This document shows positions 27,401 through 36,223 of a stretch of DNA of 64,000 nt, one piece after another; within the stretch, counting starts at the first letter, position 1, and every line of letters starts with the position of its first letter. The stretch covers positions 38,120,830 through 38,184,829 of the forward strand of contig NC_073340.2 of NCBI RefSeq assembly GCF_027580225.2, given 5' to 3'. The translations under genes and the position numbers were made by a program. The notes under the pieces are model-generated. The model saw nothing but the letters and a program-made list of their open reading frames with translations, was not told the origin of the DNA and did no database searches. Source of the DNA: Misgurnus anguillicaudatus. Taxonomy: Eukaryota > Chordata > Actinopteri > Cypriniformes > Cobitidae.

Positions 27401-30117
27401 GGAGCACTAAACACAGCAGATGATGTTCTTCAGAAACTTCTGCCTGTTGTTAAAGAATCCACATCAGCACAGTAAGTATCTCTCAAATCATCAAAGTCAT
27501 CACACCCTAGTCTAATCTATTAAAACCATTTTCTTAAGCTGTTACTGTTTATATATTTAAATGTTTATTTGTCAACCTATGTGATAATTCTAATCATTTG
27601 ACATTATGTAAGCTCTCCAGATGATCTCAGATCTCAATAAAAGTAAAAGACATACTACGTTCTGTACAGGATGAGTGACTGTGGTGTCACAGTTGAAGGT
27701 TGTGTTGCTCTGACTTCAGCTTTGAGATCAAACCCATCACACCTGAGAGAACTGAATCTGTCATGGAATAATAATCTTGGAGATTCAGGAGTCAAGATGC
27801 TCTCCACTGGACTAAAGAATCCTCACTGTAAACTGGAGAAACTAAAGTAAGACTAAAGATTCCTCTCAGATTTCACATTTTGACAACACAAGCATTTTAA
27901 TATAAACTATGTAATTTAATTTCAAAGAAAGGTGTTTACTAGGGGTGTCCCGACTAAGGATTTACATATTTGAATAAGAGAACACTTTCTGATAAAGTTA
28001 CCAAAACTGCCTTTCAAGTGATCAATGAAGACATAACTGACGATGCATTTTTTAATTTAAATTAAAGGCAGTATAAACATATGTTAAATTATTCCTCATA
28101 ACATTTTAAAGTGTACAGAACATCATACAAAGATATAACAATTTTTTTAATAACTAAACCTAAAAAATAACATGTCATCCCGCCTGGGAAACCCCAGCTA
28201 CAGTTCAGCAATCTTATTTAATTTTGAGATTTAGCTCTTCCAAGTAGTCATGACCAAAAAACTACAAATTACATACTTTTTGATTGTTAAAGGATATAAA
28301 CTAAGCTTTATATACAATTCCTTAAACATTAATTCATTAACAAGAACAATACTGAAATTAATGATTTTATAGACACTACGCTTGCTTGCTTACTTTGATC
28401 ATTTCTGTATTCACTTTAGGTACGGAAACAGCTGATGATTCTTATATCATTTGTTTCAGGAATCTCTTTTTTTAATCATTTGAAAGTGAACACAGACCAT
28501 AATATCAAATCACTAGAGACAATCGTGTGAAATATAGGTTTTGTGCAGCTTACCTGTTTAGTAGCTCAACTTTTCACAAGATAACTACTCTGTTTTAAAT
28601 ACATTTTAAAACTTATACCTGGTGTTGATGTTTAGGTTGATGAACTCCTAAATATGAAACTCGTAGATCTTAAATATGACACGCAGAGCACCTAGCGCGT
28701 TCGGCTAAATTGCATGTGCCAGCACACAACAGTGCAACATCGATACAACGAAAAGCAATCCAAAACTTACTGACTTAAATGAGATCAAAATGTACCTTTA
28801 TCATAAATATAAAAAGTAACAAGGTGCAGAACACGTGTACAAAATGCCTAAATTTCAGGGGAACAAAACACAAGCCAAAAATAGTTAAATCAGATAACCC
28901 TGAGTGATCTATAAATAAAATAAAAAGTAAAAAAGATATTATTAAAATAGACAACTGCTTCGCAATGGTTTATTAACCTGGACACTGTTTCACATATGGA
29001 CATGTAGCGGTATGTGTACAGTATGTGCATGGCATGTCATGTCAAAGTGTGTGCCTGCTGCATACGTGTTAAGAGGGTTTATGATAAAGACACACCCACC
29101 TAACACTAAACTCATGATTACACATGAGATTAAGTGAGTATCTAGCAAACACAAGCGTGTCTTTTGTCATAAAACCTTTATGAACCGTCTGTAGCATGCT
29201 CGAATTTTGACATGACACGCGATATACATACACTATATTGCCAAAAGTTTTGGAAAACCCTCCAAATCATTGAATTCAGGTGTTCGAATCACTTCCATGA
29301 CCGCAGGTGTATAAAATTAATCACCTAAGCATGCAGACAGCTTTTACAAACATTTGTGAAAGAATGGGTCATTTCCAGGAGCTCAGTGAATTCAAGCGTG
29401 GTACAGTTATAGGTTGCAAGTAGACTGTGAACATGAGCTGACAAAGCATTGTAGATTTCATGTAGAGCCACATCTGAAAAGTATTGTCAGCTGGGCAGCG
29501 TGTAATGCAGATACATGTGCACCATTAGATGGAGGAAAGTATAGGATACCATACTTGTCAAATCACTTGACTTATATAGATGGACTGGAGAGAGTGATGT
29601 GTGTGTCATTGTTCTCTACAGGTTGTGGAGATGTAATATCACAGATGAAGGTTGTGCTGCTCTGTCTTCAGCTCTGAGATTAAACCCATCACACCTGAGA
29701 GAACTGTTTCTGTCATGGAATAATCTTGGAGATTTAGGAGTAAAGCTGATCGCTGATATACTGAAGAATCCTGACTGTAAACTGGAGATACTAAGGTAAA
29801 ATCCCTGGAACTTTATTGGAACATTCTTTAATGAAATCATCGGATCTCTGTATCATGAATTGTGCAATAAGTGTGTCGTTGTTCTCTACAGATTGTGGAG
29901 ATGCAATATCACAGATGAAAGTTGTGTTACTCTGACTTCAGCATTGAGATCAAACCCATCATACCTGAGAGATCTGAATCTGTCTGAGAATAATCTTGGA
30001 GATTCAGGAGTGAAGCTGATCTCTGATGTACTGAAGAATCCTGACTGTAAACTGGAGACACTAAGGTACTGTAAAATTAACTCTCTGATCTCGAAACACC
30101 CTTTTCGCTCTATGTAA
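12416..30117 (+). CDS. Fish NLR protein (peptide repeats, FISNA-NACHT, LRRs)
   Basis: Predicted cytosolic NOD-like receptor of the large teleost NLR-C/NLRC3-like group. Proposed exons, all joining in the same 2/1 codon phase: 12375-12456 (start ATG at 12416), 12576-12692, 13229-13321, 14336-14434, 14719-14829, perhaps 25552-25602, 25693-27471, 27670-27846, 29622-29795 and 29892-30065. The gene could end by reading past the last donor to a TAA at 30115-30117, or continue to a damaged LRR exon at 30.5 kb. A further module at 13536-13645 is out of phase. A non-coding first exon probably ends at 12101. The 10.8 kb intron between repeats and NACHT is filled with transposons. No B30.2/SPRY exon is seen. 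Whether repeats and NACHT belong to one transcript is inferred from phase and order. Confidence 0.75.
12576..12692 (+). CDS. NLR N-terminal repeat module 1
   Basis: 117 bases encoding [20 protein letters not shown] and then [18 protein letters not shown]. It resembles the short SVSMKSD.SM..P..F repeats found before the NACHT domain in zebrafish-type NLRs. The acceptor is ATTAG at 12571-12575 and the donor GTACAA follows 12692. Confidence 0.75.
13229..13321 (+). CDS. NLR N-terminal repeat module 2
   Basis: 93 bases encoding [20 protein letters not shown] and DQPLRFKGE. The acceptor is CTGTTACAG and the donor GTAAAC. The phase is the same as module 1. Confidence 0.78.
13536..13645 (+). pseudogene. 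NLR repeat module 3, out of phase
   Basis: It encodes the same kind of peptide ([20 protein letters not shown]). Its length to the only GT donor is 110 bases, not a multiple of three, whereas its neighbours are 93, 99, 111 and 117. Inclusion would shift the frame of everything downstream, so it is either skipped or decayed. Confidence 0.65.
14336..14434 (+). CDS. NLR N-terminal repeat module 4
   Basis: 99 bases encoding [20 protein letters not shown] and [11 protein letters not shown]. The acceptor CTGTTACAG and donor GTACAG are intact. The DNA is strongly similar to module 2, which points to a recent exon duplication. Confidence 0.78.
14719..14829 (+). CDS. NLR N-terminal repeat module 5
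   Basis: 111 bases encoding [31 protein letters not shown] and ENNKR. The acceptor is CTGTTACAG and the donor GTAGGT. It is the last module before the long intron. Confidence 0.75.
15086..15247 (+). pseudogene. MADF-domain-like exon with one premature stop
   Basis: From ATG at 15086 the frame reads MSKKAR, a TAG at 15104, then [20 protein letters not shown] and [10 protein letters not shown] up to a GTACTC donor at 15248. [17 protein letters not shown] resembles the start of an MADF/Myb-SANT-like DNA-binding domain, which PIF/Harbinger elements often encode. The nearby CACAGTGT repeats fit such an element. A single TAG breaks the frame. Confidence 0.5.
16514..16768. mobile_element. Small inverted-repeat MITE (CCCAGCAAGCA ends)
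   Basis: It begins CCCAGCAAGCAATTTGGC and ends TTGCTTGCTGGG. It contains TAGACGTCTACC-type palindromes. It lies inside a fragment that starts CAGTGTTGCTGACTTGGTGA at 16397, itself like a hAT end. Confidence 0.5.
17519..20715 (-). mobile_element. Near-complete CR1/L2/Rex-type LINE
   Basis: Non-LTR retrotransposon on the minus strand. It has one long ORF (17770-20703), a 3' UTR ending GACAATAAAAA and a simple 3' tail of CTA repeats (17519-17545). Its 5' end abuts host-element sequence near 20715. The open frame suggests recent activity. Confidence 0.85.
17770..20703 (-). CDS. LINE protein: AP endonuclease + reverse transcriptase
   Basis: 977 codons, ATG to stop, no internal stop. The N-terminal 80 or so residues are basic ([16 protein letters not shown]). 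The APE endonuclease follows, with [29 protein letters not shown] and GFSDHMS. The reverse transcriptase has [52 protein letters not shown] and the catalytic FADDTAV. A C-terminal region includes IKYLGTYIS. It matches the CR1/L2/Rex1 (Jockey-group) organisation with target-primed reverse transcription at a nick. No zinc-finger ORF1 is seen upstream. Family assignment below Jockey level is uncertain. Confidence 0.9.
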   Translation of the reverse strand: MAARNSAAASQLPARGLQIPFINTSMRNCVVKYSLDGLLKLNNTNIALKPQLKATLGRLKLLNTARWRSDIHRLKGKRKRCVRRQKRGKRAGLIARLKANNRPMFPTLFLANVRSLDNKMDLMRLRLSSYKEMRNCCVFLLTETWLCNNNPDSSYQIDGLLLFRADRNHLSGKTRGGGLCVYINKGWCTNCSPVSSHCSEAVEYLTLKCRPNYLPREFTVVFIVAVYIPPSANVSTALGELHDHIGTLQNKHPDAFFVAAGDFNHVNLREVLPQFHQHVSIPTRGNNMLDCVYTNRREAYRAVPRPQLGFSDHMSILLVPAHRPLLKDIKPMVKAITVWPEGADFILQDCFERTNWQIFREAATSVGGVDLEEYASSVCSYISKCTDDVTTTRKITICPNQKPWLNGGVHCLIKARDLAFRTGDALALRKARRDLDVGIRKAKAKYAQKIQGHFSTNDPRRMWKCIQNITAYSRRDDGCPQDPSLPDTLNTFYARFETANATPFSGLKHHPGELPLSVSVEDVRKTLLGIKKRKAAGPDNIPGRVLKDCAHELAGVLTDIFNLSLSQAVVPVCFKTSTIIPVPKSSAVTCMNDFRPVALTPIVMKCFERLVMAHMKDIIDVNVDPHQYAYRENRSASDAVSSVIHSALTHLENRDSYVRLLFLDFSSAFNTIVPQTLVNKLLLLGLKPSLCNWVHDFLTNRSQSVKIHGISSSSVTLNIGSPQGCVLSPLLYTLLTYDCSAKYPGSHIVKFADDTAVVGLISHDDESFYRQEVEELVDWCRANNLCINVGKTKEMVVDFRRKSRTPSPLFIGGSAVEMVSNIKYLGTYISNDLTWVINTASIVKKAQQRLYFLRRLKQAGLGTSVLLAFYRCVVESTLTFSITAWYGNCSAADKRRLERVVKSAQKITLSSLPSLEGIYISRCRSRASCIMKDPSHPANKLFDPLPSGRRLRSVKTRTKRLKCSFFPEAVRLTNVLP
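20785..21440 (+). mobile_element. TTAA-type element, copy B (forward), possibly THAP-bearing
   Basis: It begins AAAGGGGGGGTTTAATGG beside TTAA and lies head-to-head with copy A, making a palindromic junction near 20783. At 21128 an ATG opens [17 protein letters not shown], whose C-x3-C spacing could be the start of a THAP zinc finger, but the frame closes soon after. Kolobok elements use TTAA targets and encode THAP proteins; assignment here is inference. Confidence 0.5.
21605..21963. mobile_element. TTAA-flanked MITE, copy 2
   Basis: TTAA lies at 21601-21604 and 21964-21967, with ends AGGTGCTCTAAGCGAATTC and GATTCGCTTAGAGCGCCT. Same family and nearly the same length (359 against 356) as 1616-1971. 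Confidence 0.88.
22026..25105. mobile_element. TTAA-flanked 3.1 kb element (AGGGGCGGTGAAT ends)
   Basis: TTAA lies at 22022-22025 and 25106-25109. The ends AGGGGCGGTGAAT and ATTCACTGCTCCT are inverted copies. No long ORF is present. A hAT (22734-24341) sits inside, so the element proper is about 1.47 kb. Confidence 0.75.
22734..24341. mobile_element. hAT-type element with perfect 8-bp duplication
   Basis: The ends are CAGTGATGCC and GGCATCACTG, with sub-terminal repeats rich in AAGTAACT and TAACGCGTTA. The duplication GTTAAAAC occurs at 22726-22733 and 24342-24349. It is 1,608 bases with no transposase ORF, so non-autonomous. Confidence 0.92.
25552..25602 (+). CDS. Possible 51-base NLR linker exon
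   Basis: It is bounded by CACAG and GTAAAA and fits the gene's exon phase at both ends. It would add [16 protein letters not shown] between the repeat modules and the FISNA exon. The evidence is only splice sites and phase; I do not recognise the peptide. Confidence 0.4.
25693..27471 (+). CDS. NLR FISNA-NACHT exon
   Basis: 1,779 bases, 593 codons, open throughout. The N-terminal FISNA part has [20 protein letters not shown] and [12 protein letters not shown]. The NACHT ATPase has Walker A GVAGIGKT (about 25988-26011), [11 protein letters not shown], Walker [11 protein letters not shown] (about 26208-26235) and the sensor WITSRPAAA. Downstream, [13 protein letters not shown] and the winged-helix phrase [15 protein letters not shown] are present, followed by a helical segment before the LRRs. 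ATP-driven oligomerisation is the family mechanism. The acceptor is TTACAG ending 25692 and the donor GTAAGT starts at 27472. All expected motifs are present, so the exon looks functional. Confidence 0.93.
27670..27846 (+). CDS. NLR leucine-rich repeat exon 1
   Basis: 177 bases encoding [19 protein letters not shown] and [20 protein letters not shown]. It is one codon longer than the usual 174 because of an extra Asn. Splice sites are TACAG and GTAAGA. Confidence 0.85.
27847..29228. other. NLR intron between LRR exons 1 and 2
   Basis: A hAT-like start TAGGGGTGTCCCGACTAAGG lies near 27942, but I cannot find its other end. The rest is AT-rich with no coding signal, up to the Tc1 fragment at 29229. 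Confidence 0.4.
29229..29421 (+). mobile_element. Tc1-like transposon 5' fragment
   Basis: It starts CACTATATTGCCAAAAGTTT and runs into the transposase start [19 protein letters not shown] (29365-29421), then stops. It is a different Tc1 family from the 3.1 kb copy. Only the left end survives. Confidence 0.75.
29622..29795 (+). CDS. NLR leucine-rich repeat exon 2
   Basis: 174 bases encoding [37 protein letters not shown] and [20 protein letters not shown] acceptor and GTAAAA donor. Confidence 0.88.
29892..30065 (+). CDS. NLR leucine-rich repeat exon 3
   Basis: 174 bases encoding [37 protein letters not shown] and [14 protein letters not shown]. It is 96 bases after exon 2. If the GTACTG donor at 30066 is not used, translation ends at 30117 after [16 protein letters not shown]. 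Confidence 0.87.
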
Positions 30118-30489
30118 CTTACACAAACTTTACAGAACATCTAGAAATAAACAGCGGTTTTCTGTGGTGTGTAAAACGCAGCTTTAGAGTTAAATAAACA
30201 CTTGTATGTATAAGGTATACATTTATTTGCCTGTTCTTGGGGAGTGTTACATCAAAGACATTTCTGACAAATCTGTTTTTCTGCATTACCCCAATTCAGA
30301 AAAAGTTAACTACAAAGGTGTCTTGGTGTCTGTATTGCACTTTAAATCAGTGTGACCTAAATCTTTGTTTGCTGAACTGACATGAACAACATTTTGAAGC
30401 ATTTTATGTAACAGACAGTATCATTCCCTAATGCTGCTTTTTAATTTTGAATGCTGTCCCATCCTAACCATTTCATTGTTCTCTGCGGT

Positions 30490-30687
30490 TTGTGGGGTTG
30501 TAATCTCACAGATGAAGGTTGTTTTGCCCTGTTAACAGCTCTGAGATCAAACCCATCACACCTGAGAGAACTGCAGCTGTTTGGAAATCATTTCAGTCGT
30601 CAGGGAGATCGGCTGCTCTCTGATCTGAAGCATAATTCACATTATCGACTAGAGACACTACATTTAGCAAAGATACAAATGTTTTAA
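30490..30687 (+). pseudogene. Damaged NLR leucine-rich repeat exon
   Basis: It encodes LWGCNLTDEGCFALLTALRS and [15 protein letters not shown], ending QMF and TAA at 30685-30687. The expected acceptor TCTACAG reads TCTGCGG here, so the AG is lost. It may be skipped, or use a cryptic site. Confidence 0.6.
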
Positions 30688-30867
30688 GTAATGGAGACTG
30701 AACAGGTGACAGCATTAATGTGTTATGTACTTCATATGTGACTGTCTATGTTTCAACGTAATATGACTGACTGATGGGTTATAGATTGTTGTTTGATCAT
30801 CATTGGTAGAAATGTACAGTGAGCTTCAAGTAGACTACCACATGCTTGCCTCAGACGATATTATTGT

Positions 30868-31028
30868 GCTCCAGTATAGCTCAATAGTAGAGCATTGAAT
30901 TAGCAGCAAAAAAGGTCATAGGTTTGAATCTAGGTAACACACATACTGATTTAAAAAAATGTATACCTTGTAATGCACTGCAAGTCGCTTTGTATGCTTT
31001 TGGAAGATGCTTTCATACATTTAAATTT
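30868..31028 (+). repeat. tRNA-derived SINE
   Basis: The head TATAGCTCAATAGTAGAGCA with B-box-like GGTTTGAATC is followed by the tail AAGTCGCTTTGTATGCTTTT. Same family as those at 9.4 and 10.2 kb. Confidence 0.6.
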
Positions 31029-31095
31029 CAGCAAGAAGTATACTTAACACTGAAGACTATGGACGTTTTGGGAGTAAGTCTATAATCCAGTGTTA

Positions 31096-31476
31096 GGGCC
31101 TCATTTATAAAATGCTGCTAAGAAAATGCCCTATATTTGATCTTACGATAATTTGTCAAAAGAGGGCACGTGTGATTAATAAAACAAATGTACGTATAGA
31201 AAACATGTACCCTTCACTTTAAGAAGTGACATCTATAAATCACAAATGAGCTTGAATTTGTGCGCAGCTGAACAGTTGCAAGTTTCCACCTTTAAGCGAT
31301 GCCTAATTAATGTCATTGACAAATAAAAGAGCACCTGTCAATCTTTAAATCTGTTTTGGGCAGCAAGAATGGCTTACATTTTCCACATCAAAGACTAAAT
31401 ATGGATAAATATGGACAAAGATAAATATGGACTTTGCCATGAATTTTTGTGTATGCACACTTTATAAATGAGGCCC
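31096..31476. mobile_element. MITE with GGGCCTCATTTATAAA ends
   Basis: It starts GGGCCTCATTTATAAAATGC and ends CACTTTATAAATGAGGCCC, an inverted pair. It is 381 bases and non-coding. It is the uninterrupted relative of the pieces at 5561-5730 and 7571-7711. Confidence 0.82.
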
Positions 31477-33132
31477 ATAGTCTTTAAACTTTCACCTATC
31501 ATTGTGAATGTTTTGAATGGAGCAGAAGTAGAGACAGTGTTATTATATCCAGTATTAACCTTATACAGTTTTCTTCTTTAAAGCATACTTGTGTCTTATA
31601 TATTGTACTGCATGAACAGTAACACTACATTTAATGTATTATTGTATGTCTCTTGATGCCTTTCATTTAATTGAGTCTTGATTATTTAAATATATCTTGA
31701 TCTTATAAATCTGGTTCCATACAATCCATGCATGACTGAATTAAAGTAACCATTAAAGTATTATACAAGTAGTCAGATCTGCCACAGGAGTCTATTTTTG
31801 TCTTGTGTGAGGACAATAAAAACGTCACAGCTTACAAAACGTAAGACAGGGTCTGAACATGTGTATATTAAGAATGTGTCTACTTAAATTAAGAAAGTAT
31901 TCTTAAAGGCTTCTTTATGGTTAATTGTTGATTATTCCATTCCATATTGTGCAAAAACAATTTTTAATTTACAGCAAAAAAAATCACCAAGCAAACAAAA
32001 AGCAGCTAAGACGAAGCAAAAACTGGTAGTAAAGCCCATGTCATATTATGTTTGTAAAATTCATGATAGTACAATGTATTACACCAAAGAATGCAGTACA
32101 TAACGTATACAAACATGTCTAATAGATAGAAGTCTTTACACTTCTGAGCCAATGGTCTCAATATACCCACATTAAATAGAAGTATTAAAAAACAAATGTG
32201 TTGTTCCATTGAGCTGGTATATTCTGTATGTTAATACAGGTGAAAAAATAAATGTGACATTCTGTACTTTTGTTTCATAATTATCTTTTAATGTTTAGAC
32301 ATTTCTTGACTCCACAAGCAAACAGAGAAATTTTGCCTGTATTGTCCCAATACTCATGAAGGGCACTTATACAATATTATACAGTATGTATGTGTAAAAT
32401 TGCAACATACACAAACAATATTTAAGATGTTAGACAAACCCAACAGACAAGCATTTCTATGAAATTAACTCAAGTCTCAATGTTGATGTATACAGCTTGT
32501 CTGAAATATCAGACAAATAAACTGACAGAGTTTTGCATTCACTATGCATATTAAACTTAACTAAACTCAGAGAATCTCCTAAGATGGTCTGAGGGCATTG
32601 ACAGTGTACATTTAAATGAAATACAAACTCATTTTAGACAAAACTCATGTTGTGTGTGTTGTAAGAAGCACTTACATTATACAGTACAGTATACAACAGC
32701 AGATGTCAATCGTCTGTGGATTTCCTTCATTCTGTGCTACACGTTTAGGGGCGGTTTATGTTCTGCCCTTTAGCATACATTATCCTACGTTCATTCATTA
32801 CAAATTTAACTTTAAGTTAAACGTGCATTTAAACTACACCTGGGAAAACTCACTTGACTCGGTCGCTCCAGCCGAGAGTCGCAGTGCCACCTCCGCACCG
32901 CAGCAGACTCGATGTGAACACCGCTTGCAGGTTTGAATCAGGGGCGTGGCTAAGTATTTGAAGGGAGGGGGGGCTAAGAATACATTTAAAATTAAAAATG
33001 TATTGTTCACTTCGGTAAATGTATTGTTTAGTTCAATGTTTTGAAAAGCTTCTGGACATATTGGCAGTTTGTTTGTTTTTACAAGTACAGTTTTTTGGAT
33101 CACCCAAGTTGGGGGGGGGGGCAGGTGGAGGG
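31477..33132. other. Intergenic stretch between convergent NLR and IFI44-like genes
   Basis: AT-rich. At 32938 a fragment begins CAGGGGCGTGGCTAAG, like a hAT end, and a run of G lies at 33109-33121. No gene is supported; 3' UTRs of both flanking genes probably extend into it. Confidence 0.4.
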
Positions 33133-33333
33133 TCAATGCTCTAGAGTATCTACCCTGTAGATCCGCACCTGCTTCTCTTCCATCAGTCTGTCATTGGCAA
33201 AATGTACAATTTGCTCAACGGCATTAAGAATTAAAACATCAATGTTATCATCTGTGTTTATTTCTTCATGGTAGTTCTTCACTGGGAATATACAACTCAC
33301 TGGCACGCCCAACATATGACTGCACAACTCCAT
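33133..33333 (-). CDS. IFI44-like last exon
   Basis: The acceptor CATTTAG is followed by MELCSHMLGVPVSCIFPVKN and NYHEEINTDDNIDVLILNAV, ending DTLEH and TGA. The N-Y-H-x-E-I/ID motif is characteristic of the family's C-terminus. Confidence 0.85.
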   Translation of the reverse strand: MELCSHMLGVPVSCIFPVKNYHEEINTDDNIDVLILNAVEQIVHFANDRLMEEKQVRIYRVDTLEH

Positions 33334-35227
33334 CTAAATGGAAACAGAAAGCAAACCAAAATGTTAAAATTTGTTAATTTAAATGACAGTTTAAGCAAGT
33401 AAACTAGAATAATGAATGGTTTCATATACCTTATGTTTGATTTTCCTGCTTATATAGATCTTTCTTAAATCACCTTTCACCAGTGGACATGTTTCATCTA
33501 TTTTGGTCATAACAGTGACTTGAGGAATCCCTACAACAATTGTATAGATACAGACAGCAAATGGTCTAAAAGAAGCAAACATTTTTGTTAGAACAAAAAA
33601 AAACTAAAATTTCATTTTAAATGTTGTGATTGCACTGTGTTTTTCTATCAATTATAGCTGGATGGATTTTTGTGAGAAAATCAACATATTTTCGGCATAC
33701 AAACGTCATAAATAATCGTTCTCCAAAAGCAAACTCTTCATTGAAAAGAAGTCAGTGAACACCAAGGGGCAACCTTACGGTCTCTATCGTGAAGCCAAGT
33801 TAAAGTGACTTAAACTGCAATTCATCATTGTTTGCTAGAGACTGGTTCCAAAAGGGAGTCAAACCCATAGAAATAATTATGTTTAGAGGCTGGTACAAAA
33901 AGAGCTTTGGTCTATATAGCTAATTCATGACAACTGTGAGGGGGGTGAATTTTTTTGTAACTCATCTGTTTGAATTATAATAAAGTCAAAATGAAATTGA
34001 AATGAAAAACTATTGTGGTATGTTTACAAATGACTTATCTGTGAGCTTTATTATTTTTTAAAAATTCATGTGGCCCAGGGCTCCCGACTGTAACCAAATG
34101 GTGGCATTTTGCCACCAAAATTTGAGATTGTGCCACTGAATTTTACATCCAATCCCACATGTGCGACCAGTAAATTTGACCATTTTTTTGTGATGTGACA
34201 CTGAATTTAAAACAGCACATTGTACTTTCTGCATCTATCATCAAAGTATTTATTAGTAATACAGTGTATTACTTAGTAGAAATGTGAATATTTGGTTAGC
34301 ATGTTGATTTACGGTATGTGCCCCTAAATTTTCTGGTTGTGCCCCTAAAATTTTCAGTTGGGGGCCACTGTGCTCCTAGTGAAAACAGTTATAGTCTGGA
34401 GCCCTGTGGCCTCATAATCTTTATTCAAAAAAGCAAAACTCCCCCCTCCTCAAAACGAGCTGTCTTTACTTCCGGTCATATGGTATGGCAAGTGGGCAGG
34501 GTCTGGGAAAAGATTGCAGAAATTAGCAACATGACCCAACTTCAAATAATCCAATCAATTCTCGATGGACGAATTCAAGTCCAGCCCTACCTTTTATTCA
34601 TTTCAGAAGCCATTTCACATCCTGGCTCTTTGTCCATTTTCGGTTATGTTGGAGTGACGTGCTTTCATGATGGCAACGGCAACTTTGGGTTTTGAAAATG
34701 CTCTTCGCAAACGTCTGACATCACTGCGTTTATATTTTTTACAGTCGATGGTAAACATATAAAAGTCAGCCAATAGAAACGATAGTTTTCAGAAGAATGT
34801 GTGCAACAAGAGCAAGCACATAAAGCAAGCAAATCTTTTTCATTTAAACATCAAACAATAACAGTTTTTTTTACAGTTAATTAAACTTAGTTTTTTGGTG
34901 TTGGAGCATTTTATCAAGTACAAGCTGAAGTAGTATTAATTTATTATATATTATTTTGGTCATGTATGCACTGGTGATTACATCTGTTTTCTTTATTATG
35001 CTATTATTATTGCTGCTAGGTAAATTGATTGTATGGAGAGAGGGGGCAAGTAGCAGGATGACCAATGGATGACCAATTTTCTGCATTGATATATTTTGTC
35101 TTCAAGTGCCTCATTAATTAAACACAACGAAAGGAACTGAACAGTATTTTGCTTGATGATAATATCTGATTACTGACGATTCACATTCTCCCACTAGTTT
35201 CAATAAACACAAAGGTTATTTTTGAAG

Positions 35228-35300
<73 letters not shown>

Positions 35301-36168
35301 CTTAAATAATTACGAGCATTGACTTACCCCTGTCACTGATTGTTCTGCGGATTATCCTCAACTTCTCAATAAGTCGCTCATTCATTAAATCGATCATATT
35401 TGCAGCAATAATGTAAACCACACAGAAAATTTGGTCACTGAGATGGGGGTGCCTTTCAAAATATTGCCTGTGCCAAGGATTTTCTTGATTGAACTGCAGT
35501 AAGTTGGTAAACATGAACCCATATTAAAAAATATCAAACATATTGCACACACAAATTTTATGTTGCAATGTTACAATTTCACAATAAATGTGATGGTTTC
35601 TTACTTTATAGCCCTCCTTCACATGGCCAAATACAGCATTGGTGAATTCTTCTGGTTGTGGTCCTGCTTCAGATTCTAAACCCATTGTATCACAAAAGGC
35701 AAAATTCAAATAACGGTTTGCAGTCTGGACTCTGTGTGTACTTAACTATGAAACAAACAAACAAAAAATACAACTGTAAGTAAATCATTTAAATAACTCA
35801 AGACAACATCACAAAAAGGCAAACATGCTTACAGATTATCCTGGACATAACGCCTTTTTTGCTCTGACAAAACATCTCAGCAACTGCTTTTATCTTTCCT
35901 TCAGGTTGTTTCACGATAATCTTCAGTATTATAACATGTGTGTAGACAAATAATACATACTCTTTGTGTGAAACTTTGACTGCTACAGGCAGCAGATGAA
36001 TCAACTAGAGCTGCAGAAGTGATCCGTCCTTGCAAGGCACTATTAACTGAGTTAATGAAGCTGGACTTTCCTGCTCCGACTTGTCCAACTAGCAGGATCT
36101 TAATGCACTGTACATCTGGATGACATACAGTAAACTCTTCTAAACGCTTTATTAATGCTGCTTTCTGC
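33133..36168 (-). CDS. IFI44-like GTPase (interferon-induced protein 44 family), 5' end missing
   Basis: Cytoplasmic dynamin-unrelated GTP-binding protein of the IFI44/IFI44L family, interferon-inducible in vertebrates. Minus-strand exons: 36168-35961, 35745-35605, 35493-35328, 33530-33430 and 33333-33133, all in matching phase. In order they encode the P-loop (LLVGQVGAGKSSFINSVNS), the G3 motif CDTMGLE, a helical part (HPHLSDQIFCVVYIIAAN), G4 (TVMTKID) and the C-terminus (CIFPVKNYHEEINTDDNID). Stop at 33133-33135. The first exon or exons upstream are not identified, because the intron at 36.2-37.5 kb is occupied by a hAT-type repeat. Other introns hold a hAT MITE and a (TA)n run. The gene is convergent with the NLR. 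Confidence 0.85.
33430..33530 (-). CDS. IFI44-like exon with TKID motif
   Basis: 101 bases encoding GIPQVTVMTKIDETCPLVKG to RKIKHK. The acceptor GTTGTAG and donor GTATAT fit. TKID is the G4 guanine-specificity motif. The upstream frame (CIYTIVV) is intron, since only this acceptor keeps phase. Confidence 0.85.
34076..34406. mobile_element. hAT-like MITE in IFI44-like intron
   Basis: The ends are CAGGGCTCCCGACTGTAACC and AGTCTGGAGCCCTG. The flanks share GTGGCC (before and after), suggesting an imperfect duplication. Non-coding. Confidence 0.55.
35230..35298. repeat. (TA)n microsatellite
   Basis: About 34 uninterrupted TA units, inside the IFI44-like intron and 30 bases from a splice donor. 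Confidence 0.98.
35328..35493 (-). CDS. IFI44-like middle exon
   Basis: 166 bases encoding FNQENPWHRQYFERHPHLSD and QIFCVVYIIAANMIDLMNER to TISDR. The acceptor is CTGCAG and the donor GTAAGT. A (TA)n microsatellite starts 30 bases beyond the donor. Confidence 0.85.
35605..35745 (-). CDS. IFI44-like exon with G3 motif
   Basis: 141 bases, from LSTHRVQTANRYLNFAFCDT to VFGHVKEGYK. D-T-M-G is the DxxG (G3) motif. The acceptor is TTCATAG and the donor GTAAGA. Confidence 0.82.
35961..36168 (-). CDS. IFI44-like exon with P-loop
   Basis: 208 bases encoding QKAALIKRLEEFTVCHPDVQ, then CIKILLVGQVGAGKSSFINS and ALQGRITSAALVDSS. GQVGAGKSS is the G1 P-loop. The acceptor is TTCACAG and the donor GTATGT. 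It needs two bases from an upstream exon. Confidence 0.87.
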
Positions 36169-36223
36169 CTGTGAAAACACAAGAGACACAAGAATTCTCT
36201 GTAATACAGAACATGACAGATGC

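Noticed and set aside
33109..33121. G-run as a G-quadruplex regulatory site
   Set aside because: A single uninterrupted run of G; no four-tract pattern.
35800..35900. Extra IFI44-like exon (VKQPEGKIKAVAEMFCQ)
   Set aside because: Exons 35961-36168 and 35605-35745 join directly in phase and give the expected family sequence without it.
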